Positions 18,834-26,795 of a stretch of DNA of 64,000 nt are shown piece by piece (position 1 is the first letter of the stretch; the number at the start of each line of letters is the position of its first letter). A model generated the notes under the pieces. That model worked only from the letters and a program-made list of their open reading frames with translations. It did no database searches and was not told where the DNA came from. This stretch comes from an uncultured Lachnospiraceae bacterium. GTDB lineage: Bacteria; Bacillota; Clostridia; Lachnospirales; Lachnospiraceae. The stretch is from contig CADBXF010000002.1 in assembly GCA_902798585.1 (NCBI GenBank), positions 1,494-65,493 on the forward strand, read 5' to 3'. The translations under genes were made by a program, and so were the position numbers.

Positions 18834-20177
18834 ATGGCATTTGAAAACCTTTCGGATAAATTGCAAAATGTCTTCCGCAGACTGCGCGGCAAAGGTCGTC
18901 TGACGGAGAGCGATGTCAAAGAGGCAATGCGCGAAGTCAAACTGGCCCTGTTGGAGGCCGATGTCAACTTCAAGGTTGTCAAGCAGTTTATCGCTTCCGT
19001 GCAGGAGCGTGCGGTAGGACAGGATGTTTTGAACAGTCTGACACCGGGACAGATGGTGATCAAGATTGTCAATGAGGAAATGATCGCTCTCATGGGCGAT
19101 TCCACGACGGAGATTACGATGGTTTCCGGCGGACCGACCGTCATTTTGATGTGCGGTCTTCAGGGCGCCGGCAAGACGACCATGTGCGCGAAGCTGGCCG
19201 GCAAATTCAAGGGCATGGGCAAGCGCCCGCTCTTGGTTGCATGTGATATTTACCGTCCCGCCGCAATCGACCAGTTGACCGTGAACGGCGGAAAGGTCGG
19301 AGTGCCCGTGTTTTCCATGGGAACGGGTCATCGCGCCGTCGATATTGCGAAAGCGGCGATGGAGCATGCCCGCAAGGAGGACAACAATGTTGTCATCATC
19401 GATACCGCAGGTCGTCTGCATATCGATGAGGATTTGATGCAGGAGCTTCGGGACATCAAGGATGCGGTCGGCGTTCACCACACGATTTTGACGGTCGATG
19501 CCATGACCGGTCAGGATGTTTTGAATGTGGCGACGACATTTGAAGAGAAGATCGGTATCACGGGCGTTATCCTCACCAAGCTTGACGGCGATACCAGAGG
19601 CGGTGCGGCGCTCTCGCTCCGCGCAGTGACGGGCAAGCCGATTCTCTATGTCGGTACCGGCGAGAAGCTCACGGATGTGGAGCAGTTCCATCCGGACCGC
19701 ATGGCTTCGAGAATTCTCGGAATGGGCGATGTGCTGTCGCTGATTGACAAAGTGCAGGCGGAGGTCACGGAGGAGCAGGCGCGCGAGATGGAGAAGAAAT
19801 TCCGTCGCGCAGAGTTCAACTTTGAGGACTTTTACGAACAGATTCAGCAGATGAAGCGCATGGGCGGCATTAAGAATCTGCTCGGAATGCTTCCCGGCGC
19901 AGGACAGCTTCGCGATCTTCAGATTGACGACGACGCCTTCAAACAAACCGAGGCGATGATTAATTCGATGACGCGCAAGGAACGCCTGAATCCCGACATC
20001 ATCACGCCGCCGCGCAAGCGTCGTATCGCTGCAGGCGCAGGCGTTGACATCGCGGAAGTCAACAAGCTGATGAAGCAGTTTGAGCAGTCCAAGAAGATGA
20101 TGAAGCAGATGTCCGGAATGATGAACGGCAAGAAGGGCAAGCGCTTCGGCGGGATTAAGTTCCCGTTCGGAATGTAA
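18834..20177 (+). CDS. ffh: Signal recognition particle GTPase
   Basis: Binds signal sequences of nascent membrane proteins and, with 4.5S/6S RNA and FtsY, targets ribosomes to the membrane. 447 residues. The N domain is followed by the G domain with P-loop GLQGAGKTT (108-116), DTAGRL and TKLDGD (guanine recognition). The methionine-rich M domain follows (QMKRMGGIKNLLGMLPG and a C-terminal tail with KMMKQMSGMMNGKKGK). Both the length and the domain order are standard. It is the second gene of the operon that runs on to rpsP. Confidence 0.98.
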   Translation: MAFENLSDKLQNVFRRLRGKGRLTESDVKEAMREVKLALLEADVNFKVVKQFIASVQERAVGQDVLNSLTPGQMVIKIVNEEMIALMGDSTTEITMVSGGPTVILMCGLQGAGKTTMCAKLAGKFKGMGKRPLLVACDIYRPAAIDQLTVNGGKVGVPVFSMGTGHRAVDIAKAAMEHARKEDNNVVIIDTAGRLHIDEDLMQELRDIKDAVGVHHTILTVDAMTGQDVLNVATTFEEKIGITGVILTKLDGDTRGGAALSLRAVTGKPILYVGTGEKLTDVEQFHPDRMASRILGMGDVLSLIDKVQAEVTEEQAREMEKKFRRAEFNFEDFYEQIQQMKRMGGIKNLLGMLPGAGQLRDLQIDDDAFKQTEAMINSMTRKERLNPDIITPPRKRRIAAGAGVDIAEVNKLMKQFEQSKKMMKQMSGMMNGKKGKRFGGIKFPFGM

Positions 20178-20255
20178 CAGCGGTATATATGGCCGAGGGC
20201 CATTTATATAGGGGTTTGACCCCATAACACGGATTACACTAAGGAGGTGAATATA

Positions 20256-20501
20256 ATGGCAGTAAAGATTCGTTTGAGAAGAATGGGACAGAAGCACGCT
20301 CCGTTCTACAGAGTGATTGTAGCAGACGAGAGATCTCCCAGAGACGGCAGATTCATCGATGAGATCGGTACTTATGATCCCACGAAGGAGCCGATGGCAT
20401 TCAGCGTAGATGAGGAAGCTGCTAAGAAGTGGCTTGCTAACGGCGCTCAGCCGACTGAGACGGTTGCCAGATTGTTCAAGCAGGCTGGCATTCAGAAGTG
20501 A
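20256..20501 (+). CDS. rpsP: 30S ribosomal protein S16
   Basis: 81-residue ribosomal protein S16 with the family start [21 protein letters not shown] and the conserved [16 protein letters not shown]. The ATG at 20256 follows AAGGAGGTG at ideal spacing; a GTG three codons earlier overlaps the ribosome site and is not used. The 78-bp gap after ffh has small hairpins (20184-20224). Codon use is that of a highly expressed gene. Confidence 0.98.
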   Translation: MAVKIRLRRMGQKHAPFYRVIVADERSPRDGRFIDEIGTYDPTKEPMAFSVDEEAAKKWLANGAQPTETVARLFKQAGIQK

Positions 20502-20515
20502 TCGGAGGGTGTGCG

Positions 20516-20746
20516 ATGAAAGAACTGGTAGAAGTCATTGCCAAGTCCTTGGTTACTTGTCCTGACGAGGTGATCGTCACGGAGACCGTCAACGGTAACA
20601 ATGTCGTGATCACACTCAAGGTTGCTCCCGATGACATGGGTAAGGTTATCGGCAAGCAGGGTCGCATCGCCAAGGCAATCCGCACGGTCGTCAAGGTCGC
20701 TGCGGTCAAAGAGGACAAGAAGGTTGTTGTGGATATTCTGCAATGA
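20516..20746 (+). CDS. khpA: KH-domain RNA-binding protein KhpA
   Basis: 76-residue single KH domain protein (YlqC/KhpA), an RNA chaperone that pairs with KhpB/Jag and affects cell elongation and division in Streptococcus and others. The GxxG loop is seen in MGKVIGKQGRIAKAIRTVVK. The ATG at 20516 follows GGAGGG; the GTG at 20498, overlapping the rpsP stop, is in frame but has no site of its own. Its place between rpsP and rimM is the conserved one in Firmicutes. A terminator-like hairpin follows at once. Confidence 0.94.
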   Translation: MKELVEVIAKSLVTCPDEVIVTETVNGNNVVITLKVAPDDMGKVIGKQGRIAKAIRTVVKVAAVKEDKKVVVDILQ

Positions 20747-20754
20747 GAACCGCG

Positions 20755-20784
20755 GGCTGTTGTGATGAACAACAGCCTTTTGTT
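20755..20784 (+). terminator. Terminator-like hairpin inside the operon
   Basis: GGCTGTTGT (20755-20763) pairs perfectly with ACAACAGCC (20769-20777) around GATGA, followed by TTTTGTT. It lies between khpA and rimM in a 63-bp gap. It may stop a share of transcripts, so that rimM-trmD are made less than rpsP-khpA. Confidence 0.7.
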
Positions 20785-20809
20785 CACATTGCGGAAGTAA
20801 TGGAGGAAT

Positions 20810-21319
20810 ATGATAGATCCGGACATGCTTCGGGTGGGCATCATAAGCAACACCCACGGAGTGCGGGGCGAGATCAAGCTCTGGCCGACAACGGACGATC
20901 TCAACCGGTTTCACAAAGGACTGAAGCTCTATATCGATGCGCGGGAGACCCTTCCGGTTACGGTTGCCGGCGTAAAATATTTCAAAAACATGGTCATCCT
21001 GAAGTTCGAGGGGATTGACAACATCAACGATATCGAGCGTTACAAGGGGCTTGATGTGTATGTCTCGCGGGAGGATGCGCTTCCCCTTGCGGAGGGCGAA
21101 TACTACATCTGCGACCTTGTCGGCTGCACGGTGGTCGAGGAGAACGGCGCACGCGTCGGCGTTCTCTCGGATGTGATGACAACCGGGGCAAACGATGTCT
21201 ATATCGTAACGACGGACGCCGGGAAGGAGATTTTGCTTCCGGTGATTCCCGATTGCATCCGCAATGTGGATATTGAAAATAAGACCGTCACGGTGTATCT
21301 GATGCCCGGTCTGGTATGA
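20810..21319 (+). CDS. rimM: 16S rRNA processing / 30S maturation factor RimM
   Basis: Helps mature the 30S head and binds S19. 169 residues with the RimM N-terminal barrel (RVGIISNTHGVRGEIKLWPTTDD) and a C-terminal PRC-barrel (GEYYICDLVGCTV ... GKEILLPVIPDCIRNVD). The ribosome site TGGAGGAA lies directly before the ATG. It is followed 27 bp later by trmD, its usual neighbour. Confidence 0.96.
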   Translation: MIDPDMLRVGIISNTHGVRGEIKLWPTTDDLNRFHKGLKLYIDARETLPVTVAGVKYFKNMVILKFEGIDNINDIERYKGLDVYVSREDALPLAEGEYYICDLVGCTVVEENGARVGVLSDVMTTGANDVYIVTTDAGKEILLPVIPDCIRNVDIENKTVTVYLMPGLV

Positions 21320-21346
21320 TTCCGGTGTGACGGCATAGGAGAGCGT

Positions 21347-22120
21347 ATGATTTTTCATGTGATGACATTGTTTCCCGAGATGGTGGAGCAGGGACTTCAC
21401 ACAAGTATTCTCGGACGGGCGATGGATGCCGGTATCATCGGCTTAAACACCGTCAACATCCGCGATTACTCGGAGGATAAACACCGCCATGTCGATGATT
21501 ATCCCTACGGCGGCGGAGCCGGGATGGTGATGGCGGCAGAGCCGATTGCAAAGGCCTACGAAGACATCTGCGGGGACGGCCCGAGGAAGCGGCTGGTTTA
21601 TCTCACGCCCTGGGGAAAGGTGTTTACACAGGACATGGCCAGGGAGCTTGCGAAGGAAGAGGAGCTGGTGTTCCTCTGCGGTCATTACGAGGGCGTCGAC
21701 GAGCGTGTTTTGTCGCACTATGTAACGGATGCGGTTTCCATCGGCGATTATGTGCTCTCCGGCGGAGAGCTTCCGGCGATGGTCATGATCGATGCGATTG
21801 CCCGAATGGTGCCCGGCGTTCTCACAAACGAGGAGAGCGGCGAGACGGAGAGCTTTGAAAACAATCTTCTCGAGTATCCGCAGTACACAAGACCCGAGGT
21901 ATGGCGCGGCGAGGCGGTGCCGGAGGTGCTCTTAAGCGGCCATCACGCCAATATCGCCGCCTGGAGAACCGAGCGCTCGATTGACCGGACGCTTAAGTAC
22001 AGACCCGAGCTTCTCGCCGGGGCGGTATTGGACAAAAAGGCAAAGAGATATGCGGCACAGGCAGTAGCCGCGAAGGAAGCGGAGTCAGCAAAGAGCGCTT
22101 CCGAAGAGGAAAAATCGTAA
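21347..22120 (+). CDS. trmD: tRNA (guanine-37-N1)-methyltransferase
   Basis: SPOUT enzyme making m1G37 next to the anticodon, which prevents frameshifts. 257 residues. The start MIFHVMTLFPEM is typical, as are HRHVDDYPYGGGAGMVM, CGHYEGVDERV and the knot motif SIGDYVLSGGELPAMVM. The C-terminal helical domain is normal, ending in an Ala/Glu/Lys-rich tail. Encoded between rimM and rplS as in most bacteria. The end of the transcript overlaps a new promoter for rplS. Confidence 0.98.
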   Translation: MIFHVMTLFPEMVEQGLHTSILGRAMDAGIIGLNTVNIRDYSEDKHRHVDDYPYGGGAGMVMAAEPIAKAYEDICGDGPRKRLVYLTPWGKVFTQDMARELAKEEELVFLCGHYEGVDERVLSHYVTDAVSIGDYVLSGGELPAMVMIDAIARMVPGVLTNEESGETESFENNLLEYPQYTRPEVWRGEAVPEVLLSGHHANIAAWRTERSIDRTLKYRPELLAGAVLDKKAKRYAAQAVAAKEAESAKSASEEEKS

Positions 22121-22145
22121 AATGCAAAACTTCGAAAAATAGTTC

Positions 22146-22174
22146 TTGCATTTTCTGGACGGGTATGGTATATT
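22146..22174 (+). promoter_or_regulatory. Promoter of rplS
   Basis: -35 TTGCAT (22146-22151), 17-bp spacer, -10 TATATT (22169-22174). The spacer and the -10 lie inside a dyad (22159-22184). Confidence 0.72.
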
Positions 22175-22184
22175 TGATACCCGT
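22159..22184. promoter_or_regulatory. Dyad overlapping the rplS promoter
   Basis: ACGGGTAT (22159-22166) and ATACCCGT (22177-22184) form perfect 8-bp half-sites spaced by 10 bp and bracket the -10 box. The centre-to-centre distance of about 18 bp suits a dimeric repressor. No regulator is known here. Confidence 0.45.
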
Positions 22185-22255
22185 GAGACGCGATGTTCCG
22201 CTGTGCCGATAAGCGGCAGTATGAAGACCGCAAGATACAGAAGGAGGTCATTACA

Positions 22256-22609
22256 ATGACAGATGTAGAGTACATTGCTTCTCTTGAGAAAGAGAACATG
22301 AAGGAAAAGGTTGATTCCTTCAATGTCGGCGACACGGTTCGCGTGCTGTCGAAAGTAAAGGAAGGTAACCGCGAGCGTACCCAGGCTTTTGAGGGTGTGG
22401 TCGTAAAGAGACAGAACGGCGGCGTACACGAGACGTTCACGGTTCGCAAGAACTCGAACGGCTGCGGTGTTGAGAAGACCTGGCCGGTGCACTCCCCGTC
22501 TTTGGAGAGTATCACCGTAATCCGTCGCGGTAAAGTTCGCCGCGCGAAGCTCACATACCTTCGTGAGAGAACCGGTAAGGCTGCCAAGGTTAAGGAAGTT
22601 CTTCGCTGA
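22256..22609 (+). CDS. rplS: 50S ribosomal protein L19
   Basis: 117-residue L19 at the 30S-50S interface, with the family pattern [31 protein letters not shown] and the end [25 protein letters not shown]. The ATG at 22256 follows AAGGAGG; the frame is open 21 codons further up but without a site. It has its own promoter and terminator, so it can be expressed apart from trmD. Confidence 0.98.
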   Translation: MTDVEYIASLEKENMKEKVDSFNVGDTVRVLSKVKEGNRERTQAFEGVVVKRQNGGVHETFTVRKNSNGCGVEKTWPVHSPSLESITVIRRGKVRRAKLTYLRERTGKAAKVKEVLR

Positions 22610-22626
22610 TAGTAACGATGCAAACG

Positions 22627-22658
22627 ACGCGCATTCGGATTCCGGATGCGCGTTTTTT
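22627..22658 (+). terminator. Intrinsic terminator after rplS
   Basis: ACGCGCATTCGG (22627-22638) pairs with CCGGATGCGCGT (22642-22653) around ATT with one G-U pair, and six T close it. It begins 17 bp after the rplS stop and ends 2 bp before the -35 of the lepB promoter. Confidence 0.93.
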
Positions 22659-22659
22659 G

Positions 22660-22688
22660 TTGATTAATCGGGCATGATTTGGTATACT
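22660..22688 (+). promoter_or_regulatory. Sigma-70/A promoter of lepB
   Basis: -35 TTGATT (22660-22665), 17-bp spacer, -10 TATACT (22683-22688). It directly abuts the rplS terminator. Confidence 0.8.
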
Positions 22689-22700
22689 ATACTTGGTATG

Positions 22701-22724
22701 GCGTCATGCAATTGATGCATGCGC
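22701..22724 (+). promoter_or_regulatory. Hairpin in the lepB leader
   Basis: GCGTCATGCA (22701-22710) pairs with TGCATGCGC (22716-22724) around ATTGA, with one bulged T. It lies between the promoter and the ribosome site GGAGG at 22743. It may only shape the leader. Confidence 0.4.
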
Positions 22725-22754
22725 GGAGGCGCTTCGGCGTCCGGAGGAAGAACA

Positions 22755-23348
22755 GTGGCGGAACGGTATGATTACACGCATGCGGAACAGAAAGAGAGGG
22801 TCCTACGGATCCTTATTTCGGTGAGCATTTGGGTTGTTTCCGTCGCAGTTGTGGTTCTTGCCGCGTGGCTGATTATCCGGCTGTCCATCGAGAAGACGAC
22901 GGTCGTTGACGCATCCATGGAGCCGACGCTCACGGAGGGCGACTCCATCGTAATCGACACGGTTACCTACAAGATACGCTCCCCGAGGCGCAATGAGGTT
23001 ATCGTGTTCCGACAGGGTGACAGCGAGCACAGCTTTTATAACATCAAGCGCGTAATCGGACTTCCCGGCGAGAAGGTTCGAATCTCGGAGGGAGTGGTGT
23101 ATATCAACGGCTCCGCTCTGCCGGAATTTGCCAATGTGGAGACCATGATTTTGCCGGGGCTTGCCAACTACGAGATTACGCTCGGCGAGGATGAATATTT
23201 TGTGCTCGGCGATTCCCGCAACAACTCCGAGGACAGCCGTTATGCCACCATCGGCAATGTGAAGAAGAGCGACATCATCGGCCGCGCCTGGATCCGCACC
23301 AACAAATTCGGTTTTATCAACAGCCTTAACAAGAAGAGTGATGAGTAA
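22755..23348 (+). CDS. lepB: Signal peptidase I
   Basis: Membrane serine protease that removes signal peptides, about 197 residues. One N-terminal anchor helix (about 19-42) leads to the extracytoplasmic catalytic part. The nucleophile is Ser54 in DASMEPTLTEGD and the general base is Lys98 in FYNIKRVIGLPGE. The box GDSRNNSEDSR also fits. GTG at 22755 is chosen because GGAGG lies 7 nt upstream; an ATG 12 codons earlier falls inside the leader hairpin. It stands in the usual rplS-lepB-rbgA order, though a GNAT gene interrupts it. Confidence 0.95.
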   Translation: MAERYDYTHAEQKERVLRILISVSIWVVSVAVVVLAAWLIIRLSIEKTTVVDASMEPTLTEGDSIVIDTVTYKIRSPRRNEVIVFRQGDSEHSFYNIKRVIGLPGEKVRISEGVVYINGSALPEFANVETMILPGLANYEITLGEDEYFVLGDSRNNSEDSRYATIGNVKKSDIIGRAWIRTNKFGFINSLNKKSDE

Positions 23349-23862
23349 CATGGAAGTAATCTTTAAGTACGGAAAATGCGTCTTTACCAAGCCGGATGCG
23401 ACAGATGTCGATGCCATGGTTGAGATGATGAATAATGACAGGATAACCTCCATGCTGTTTACCCGAAAAAGAGTAATTACGCGTGAGATGGAAATGGAAT
23501 GGATCAACGCGCATCAGGAGGATAATAATTTTTCGGCGTATGACAGTGAAACACTGGAATACATCGGAAATTGCGGATTTAATGAAATTGAAGACAACCG
23601 GGGCGAAATCGGTCTCACGATTCGCGAAGCCATGCAGGGAAAACACTATGCAAAAGATATCATCAACGGGCTGACGGAGTACGGTTTTACCGTGTTGGGG
23701 CTGGATGAAATTTATTCCATTGTATTTTCCGACAATGTCAGATCCGTCAATTGCATGGTTCAGCTTGGTTTTACGGAGTATCACAGAGACAAGAATGTAA
23801 TTGAAAGAAACGGAAATCAGGTAGATGATGTTTATTTCTGCAAAAAGAGACAGGGATTATAA
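23341..23862 (+). CDS. GNAT-family N-acetyltransferase (RimJ/RimL-like)
   Basis: About 173 residues, GNAT fold. Acetyl-CoA binding is suggested by the stretch GEIGLTIREAMQGKHYAKD and the later ...SDNVRSVNCMVQLGFTEY helix-strand, which is typical of RimJ/RimL-type enzymes acting on protein N-termini or small amines. Substrate unknown. The start overlaps the end of lepB; ATG at 23341 or 23350 is possible and neither has a strong ribosome site. Its base composition is visibly more A/T-rich than that of its neighbours, and it splits the lepB-rbgA pair that is adjacent in many Firmicutes, which suggests later insertion. Confidence 0.82.
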   Translation: MSNMEVIFKYGKCVFTKPDATDVDAMVEMMNNDRITSMLFTRKRVITREMEMEWINAHQEDNNFSAYDSETLEYIGNCGFNEIEDNRGEIGLTIREAMQGKHYAKDIINGLTEYGFTVLGLDEIYSIVFSDNVRSVNCMVQLGFTEYHRDKNVIERNGNQVDDVYFCKKRQGL

Positions 23863-24771
23863 ATGAGTGAACAGGAAAAGTTGACACAGACGAATATCAA
23901 CTGGTATCCCGGGCATATGGCGAAGGCGAAGCGACTGATGCTCGAGGACATGAAAATCATCGACGTGGTCGTGGAGCTTGTGGACGCCAGAATTCCCTTC
24001 AGCAGTAAAAACCCCGACATCGACTCGATTGCGGGGGGCAAGTCGCGGGTTATCCTGCTGAACAAAGCCGACATGGCGGATGCGGCGGCAACGACGCTTT
24101 GGAAGGAGTACTACGAGAAGCTCGGGTACACCGTTGCCGCGATCAACGCGAGAAGCGGAAGCGGGCTGCGGGCCGTGACGGACGCCATCCAGACCGCCTG
24201 CCGTGAGAAGATTGAGCGGGACCGCGCAAGGGGTATCCAGAACCGTCCGCTGCGGGCGATGATTGTGGGAATTCCCAATGTCGGCAAATCCACCTTCATC
24301 AACAGTTTTGCCGGAAAGGCTGTCGCCAAGACCGGCAACAAACCGGGTGTAACGAAGGGCAAACAGTGGATTCGTCTGAACAAATCGGTGGAACTGCTGG
24401 ATACGCCGGGTATTTTGTGGCCGAAGATTGAGAGCCAGCTGGTGGCCCGGAGGATCGCATGGATCGGTTCCATCAACGATCTGATTCTGATTACCACGGA
24501 GCTTGCGGAGCTACTGCTTGTCTTTATCAGGGATCGCTATCCGGGAATGCTCTCCGGTCACTACGGAATCGAGGAGTCGACGGAAGGGTGCGAGCACCCC
24601 GGGGCCGAGCTGCTTTCGCGGGTTGCCGTGCGGCGCGGGTGCCTCAGAAAGGGCGGAGAGCTTGATCTTGAGCGCGCTGCGAACATTGTGACGGAAGAAT
24701 TCCGGAATGTGAAAATCGGGCAGATTTCTCTGGAAGTCCCCGGAGATATCCCGGATTACCTGAAAAAATAA
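23863..24771 (+). CDS. rbgA: Ribosome biogenesis GTPase RbgA (YlqF)
   Basis: GTPase needed for late 50S assembly, 302 residues. The G motifs come in circularly permuted order: LLNKADMAD (G4) precedes the P-loop GIPNVGKST (G1), and DTPGILWP (G3) follows. The start NWYPGHMAKAKR is diagnostic for YlqF. The C-terminal helical domain binds rRNA. It is followed 21 bp later by rnhB, the classical neighbour. Confidence 0.96.
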   Translation: MSEQEKLTQTNINWYPGHMAKAKRLMLEDMKIIDVVVELVDARIPFSSKNPDIDSIAGGKSRVILLNKADMADAAATTLWKEYYEKLGYTVAAINARSGSGLRAVTDAIQTACREKIERDRARGIQNRPLRAMIVGIPNVGKSTFINSFAGKAVAKTGNKPGVTKGKQWIRLNKSVELLDTPGILWPKIESQLVARRIAWIGSINDLILITTELAELLLVFIRDRYPGMLSGHYGIEESTEGCEHPGAELLSRVAVRRGCLRKGGELDLERAANIVTEEFRNVKIGQISLEVPGDIPDYLKK

Positions 24772-24792
24772 CCGTTTGGCAAGAGGTATGTT

Positions 24793-25569
24793 ATGGAGTC
24801 GATTGCGCAAATCAGAGATCGCATCAAGGCCTGCCCCGAGACGGAGCTGGCGGCGCTTCTTGCGGAGTATGCTTCGGATGAACGGGAAGGCGTTCGCAGG
24901 CTTGCGGAGGCCGGAAGGCGCCGTATCGCCGCCTATGAGAAGGAAGTTGCGCGCACAGAGGCAATGTGGCATTACGAGCGGCTTTATCCCGACCGGGAGT
25001 TTATCGGCGGAATCGACGAGGTCGGACGCGGACCGCTTGCGGGACCGGTGGTTGCCGCATGCGTAATCCTTCCGAAGGACTGTAAGCTTCTGTATATCAA
25101 CGATTCGAAACAGCTCTCGGAGAAGAAGCGTGAGGAGCTCTACGACCGCATCATGGAGGAGGCCGTTGCCGTCGGAATCGGCAGCGTGTCGCATGAGGAA
25201 ATCGACCGGATTAACATATTGCAGGCGACATTTTGCGCGATGCGGGAAGCAATTGCACAGCTCTCCGTGCAGCCCGACCAGTTACTTGTCGACGCCGTGC
25301 ATATCCCCGGCATCGCCATTCCGCAGCGCGGTATCATTAAGGGCGACGCAAACTCCATAAGTATCGCCGCAGCCAGCATTATCGCCAAGGTAACGAGAGA
25401 CCGGTATATGGCGGAGATGGATGCGCGGTATCCCGGCTACGGATTCGCCGGCAACAAGGGCTACGGTTCAGCGGAGCATATCGCCGCAATTCGAGAGCTC
25501 GGCCCGTGCGAGATTCATCGCCGCTCGTTTATCCACTCGTTCGTTTCGGAGGAAGGCGGGATTTCGTGA
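24793..25569 (+). CDS. rnhB: Ribonuclease HII
   Basis: Removes RNA, including single ribonucleotides, from DNA hybrids. 258 residues. The catalytic acids appear in GIDEVGRGPLAGPVVAA, and VDAVHIP and the SIAAASIIAKVTRD box follow. The extra N-terminal helical region of about 70 residues is usual for Firmicute RnhB. The last bases overlap the start of yraN (GTGA at 25566-25569). Confidence 0.97.
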   Translation: MESIAQIRDRIKACPETELAALLAEYASDEREGVRRLAEAGRRRIAAYEKEVARTEAMWHYERLYPDREFIGGIDEVGRGPLAGPVVAACVILPKDCKLLYINDSKQLSEKKREELYDRIMEEAVAVGIGSVSHEEIDRINILQATFCAMREAIAQLSVQPDQLLVDAVHIPGIAIPQRGIIKGDANSISIAAASIIAKVTRDRYMAEMDARYPGYGFAGNKGYGSAEHIAAIRELGPCEIHRRSFIHSFVSEEGGIS

Positions 25570-25907
25570 ACAAAAGGACAGTCGGAGCGGAGACGGAGGA
25601 GCGCGCCGTGCGCTTCCTGCAGAAACAGGGGTATTGCCCCGTGATGCAGAATTACCGTTGCCGTCTCGGAGAGATTGATATCATCGCCGAGGAGGACGGT
25701 GCGCTGGTCTTTCTCGAGGTTAAATACCGCCGCACGACGGCGTACGGTCTTCCGGAGCAGGCCGTGGATGCGCGAAAGCAGATGAAGATCCGGAAAATCG
25801 CCATGTGGTATGCGGCGCAGAACCGGATTCCCGCGGATCGGCCGATGCGGTTTGATGTCGTCGCGATGGATGAGCGGGAGATCCGACTTTACAAAAACGC
25901 ATTTTAA
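25566..25907 (+). CDS. yraN: YraN/UPF0102 nuclease-fold protein
   Basis: 113-residue protein with a PD-(D/E)XK-type nuclease fold. The motif is visible as GEIDIIAEEDGALVFLEVKYR (Asp and Glu-x-Lys). The family is conserved beside rnhB, and its role is not settled (Holliday-junction-like or repair roles are suggested). GTG at 25566 overlaps the rnhB stop in GTGA; the frame is open upstream inside rnhB, but the start of the family (RTVGAETEERAVRFL) fits 25566. Confidence 0.9.
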   Translation: MNKRTVGAETEERAVRFLQKQGYCPVMQNYRCRLGEIDIIAEEDGALVFLEVKYRRTTAYGLPEQAVDARKQMKIRKIAMWYAAQNRIPADRPMRFDVVAMDEREIRLYKNAF

Positions 25908-25964
25908 GCGAAGACCGAAGCACGGTGCCCCTGCAGGCGGAAGGGCAGCGATACGGAGGAATCG

Positions 25965-26780
25965 ATGTTCGGATATACGATGAGCGAGCCGTCTGCAGAC
26001 GGCGTGACAATGGTACAGTTTCCTTCCTTTGCCGCGGTTTCCGGGATAACCCACGGGTTTTCCACGCGGGCCGGCGGCGTGAGCGAGGGTATTTTTCAAT
26101 CGATGAATCTCGGCTTCGGCCGCGGGGATTCCGCGGAAAATGTCCGTGAGAATTTCAGGCGGGCGTTTGCGCATCTGCACATTCCCGAGGGTGCGGAGGT
26201 GTTTACGAAGCAGACGCATACGACCAACCTTCGCATTGTGACGGAGGAAGACCGCGGCACGGGTCTTGTGCGGGAAATTCCGTATACGGACACCGACGGC
26301 CTTGTGACGAATGCACGCGGCGTTGCGCTTACTCTGTTTTGTTCGGACTGCGTTCCCGTATTTTTCGTCGATCCTGTGAAGAAGGCAATCGGCGTATGCC
26401 ATGCCGGGTGGAGAGGAACCGTCGGTGAGATTGCGGGAAAGACTGTGCGGCTGTTAAAGGACACCTACGGCTGCAGACCGGAGGACATTCTCGCGGGAAT
26501 CGGTCCGTCCATCGGACCGGAGTGTTTTGAAGTCGGATCCGAGGTCGTTGCGGAGTTTCTTCCCGTGTTCGGGGAGGAAGTCGTGATTGCAGACCGCTAT
26601 CCGAAGCCGCATATCGATCTTTGGAGAGCCAATGCGATATCGATTCTCCGAAGCGGCGTTCCTGAGAAAAACATCACCGTGTCCGGTCTCTGCACCATGT
26701 GCCGTCCGGAGACCTTCTTCTCCCACAGAGCGACCGGGGGAAAGAGGGGGAGCAACGCCGGATTTTTGATGTTGTCGTAA
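25965..26780 (+). CDS. pgeF: PgeF/YlmD-family purine nucleoside phosphorylase-like protein
   Basis: 271-residue DUF152 protein. Homologues are described as multicopper-type polyphenol oxidases, as purine nucleoside phosphorylases/adenosine deaminases, and in E. coli as a peptidoglycan editing factor. The metal-site residues are in KQTHTTN, LFCSDCVPVFF and GVCHAGWRGTV. The start HGFSTRAGGVS is typical. GGAGG lies 5 nt before the ATG. The biochemical role in this organism is not decided by sequence. Confidence 0.9.
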   Translation: MFGYTMSEPSADGVTMVQFPSFAAVSGITHGFSTRAGGVSEGIFQSMNLGFGRGDSAENVRENFRRAFAHLHIPEGAEVFTKQTHTTNLRIVTEEDRGTGLVREIPYTDTDGLVTNARGVALTLFCSDCVPVFFVDPVKKAIGVCHAGWRGTVGEIAGKTVRLLKDTYGCRPEDILAGIGPSIGPECFEVGSEVVAEFLPVFGEEVVIADRYPKPHIDLWRANAISILRSGVPEKNITVSGLCTMCRPETFFSHRATGGKRGSNAGFLMLS

Positions 26781-26795
26781 TATTTGGAGAGTTTC

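Noticed and set aside
18594..20297. 567-residue reverse frame
   Set aside because: Antisense to ylxM-ffh, both well conserved genes with catalytic motifs.
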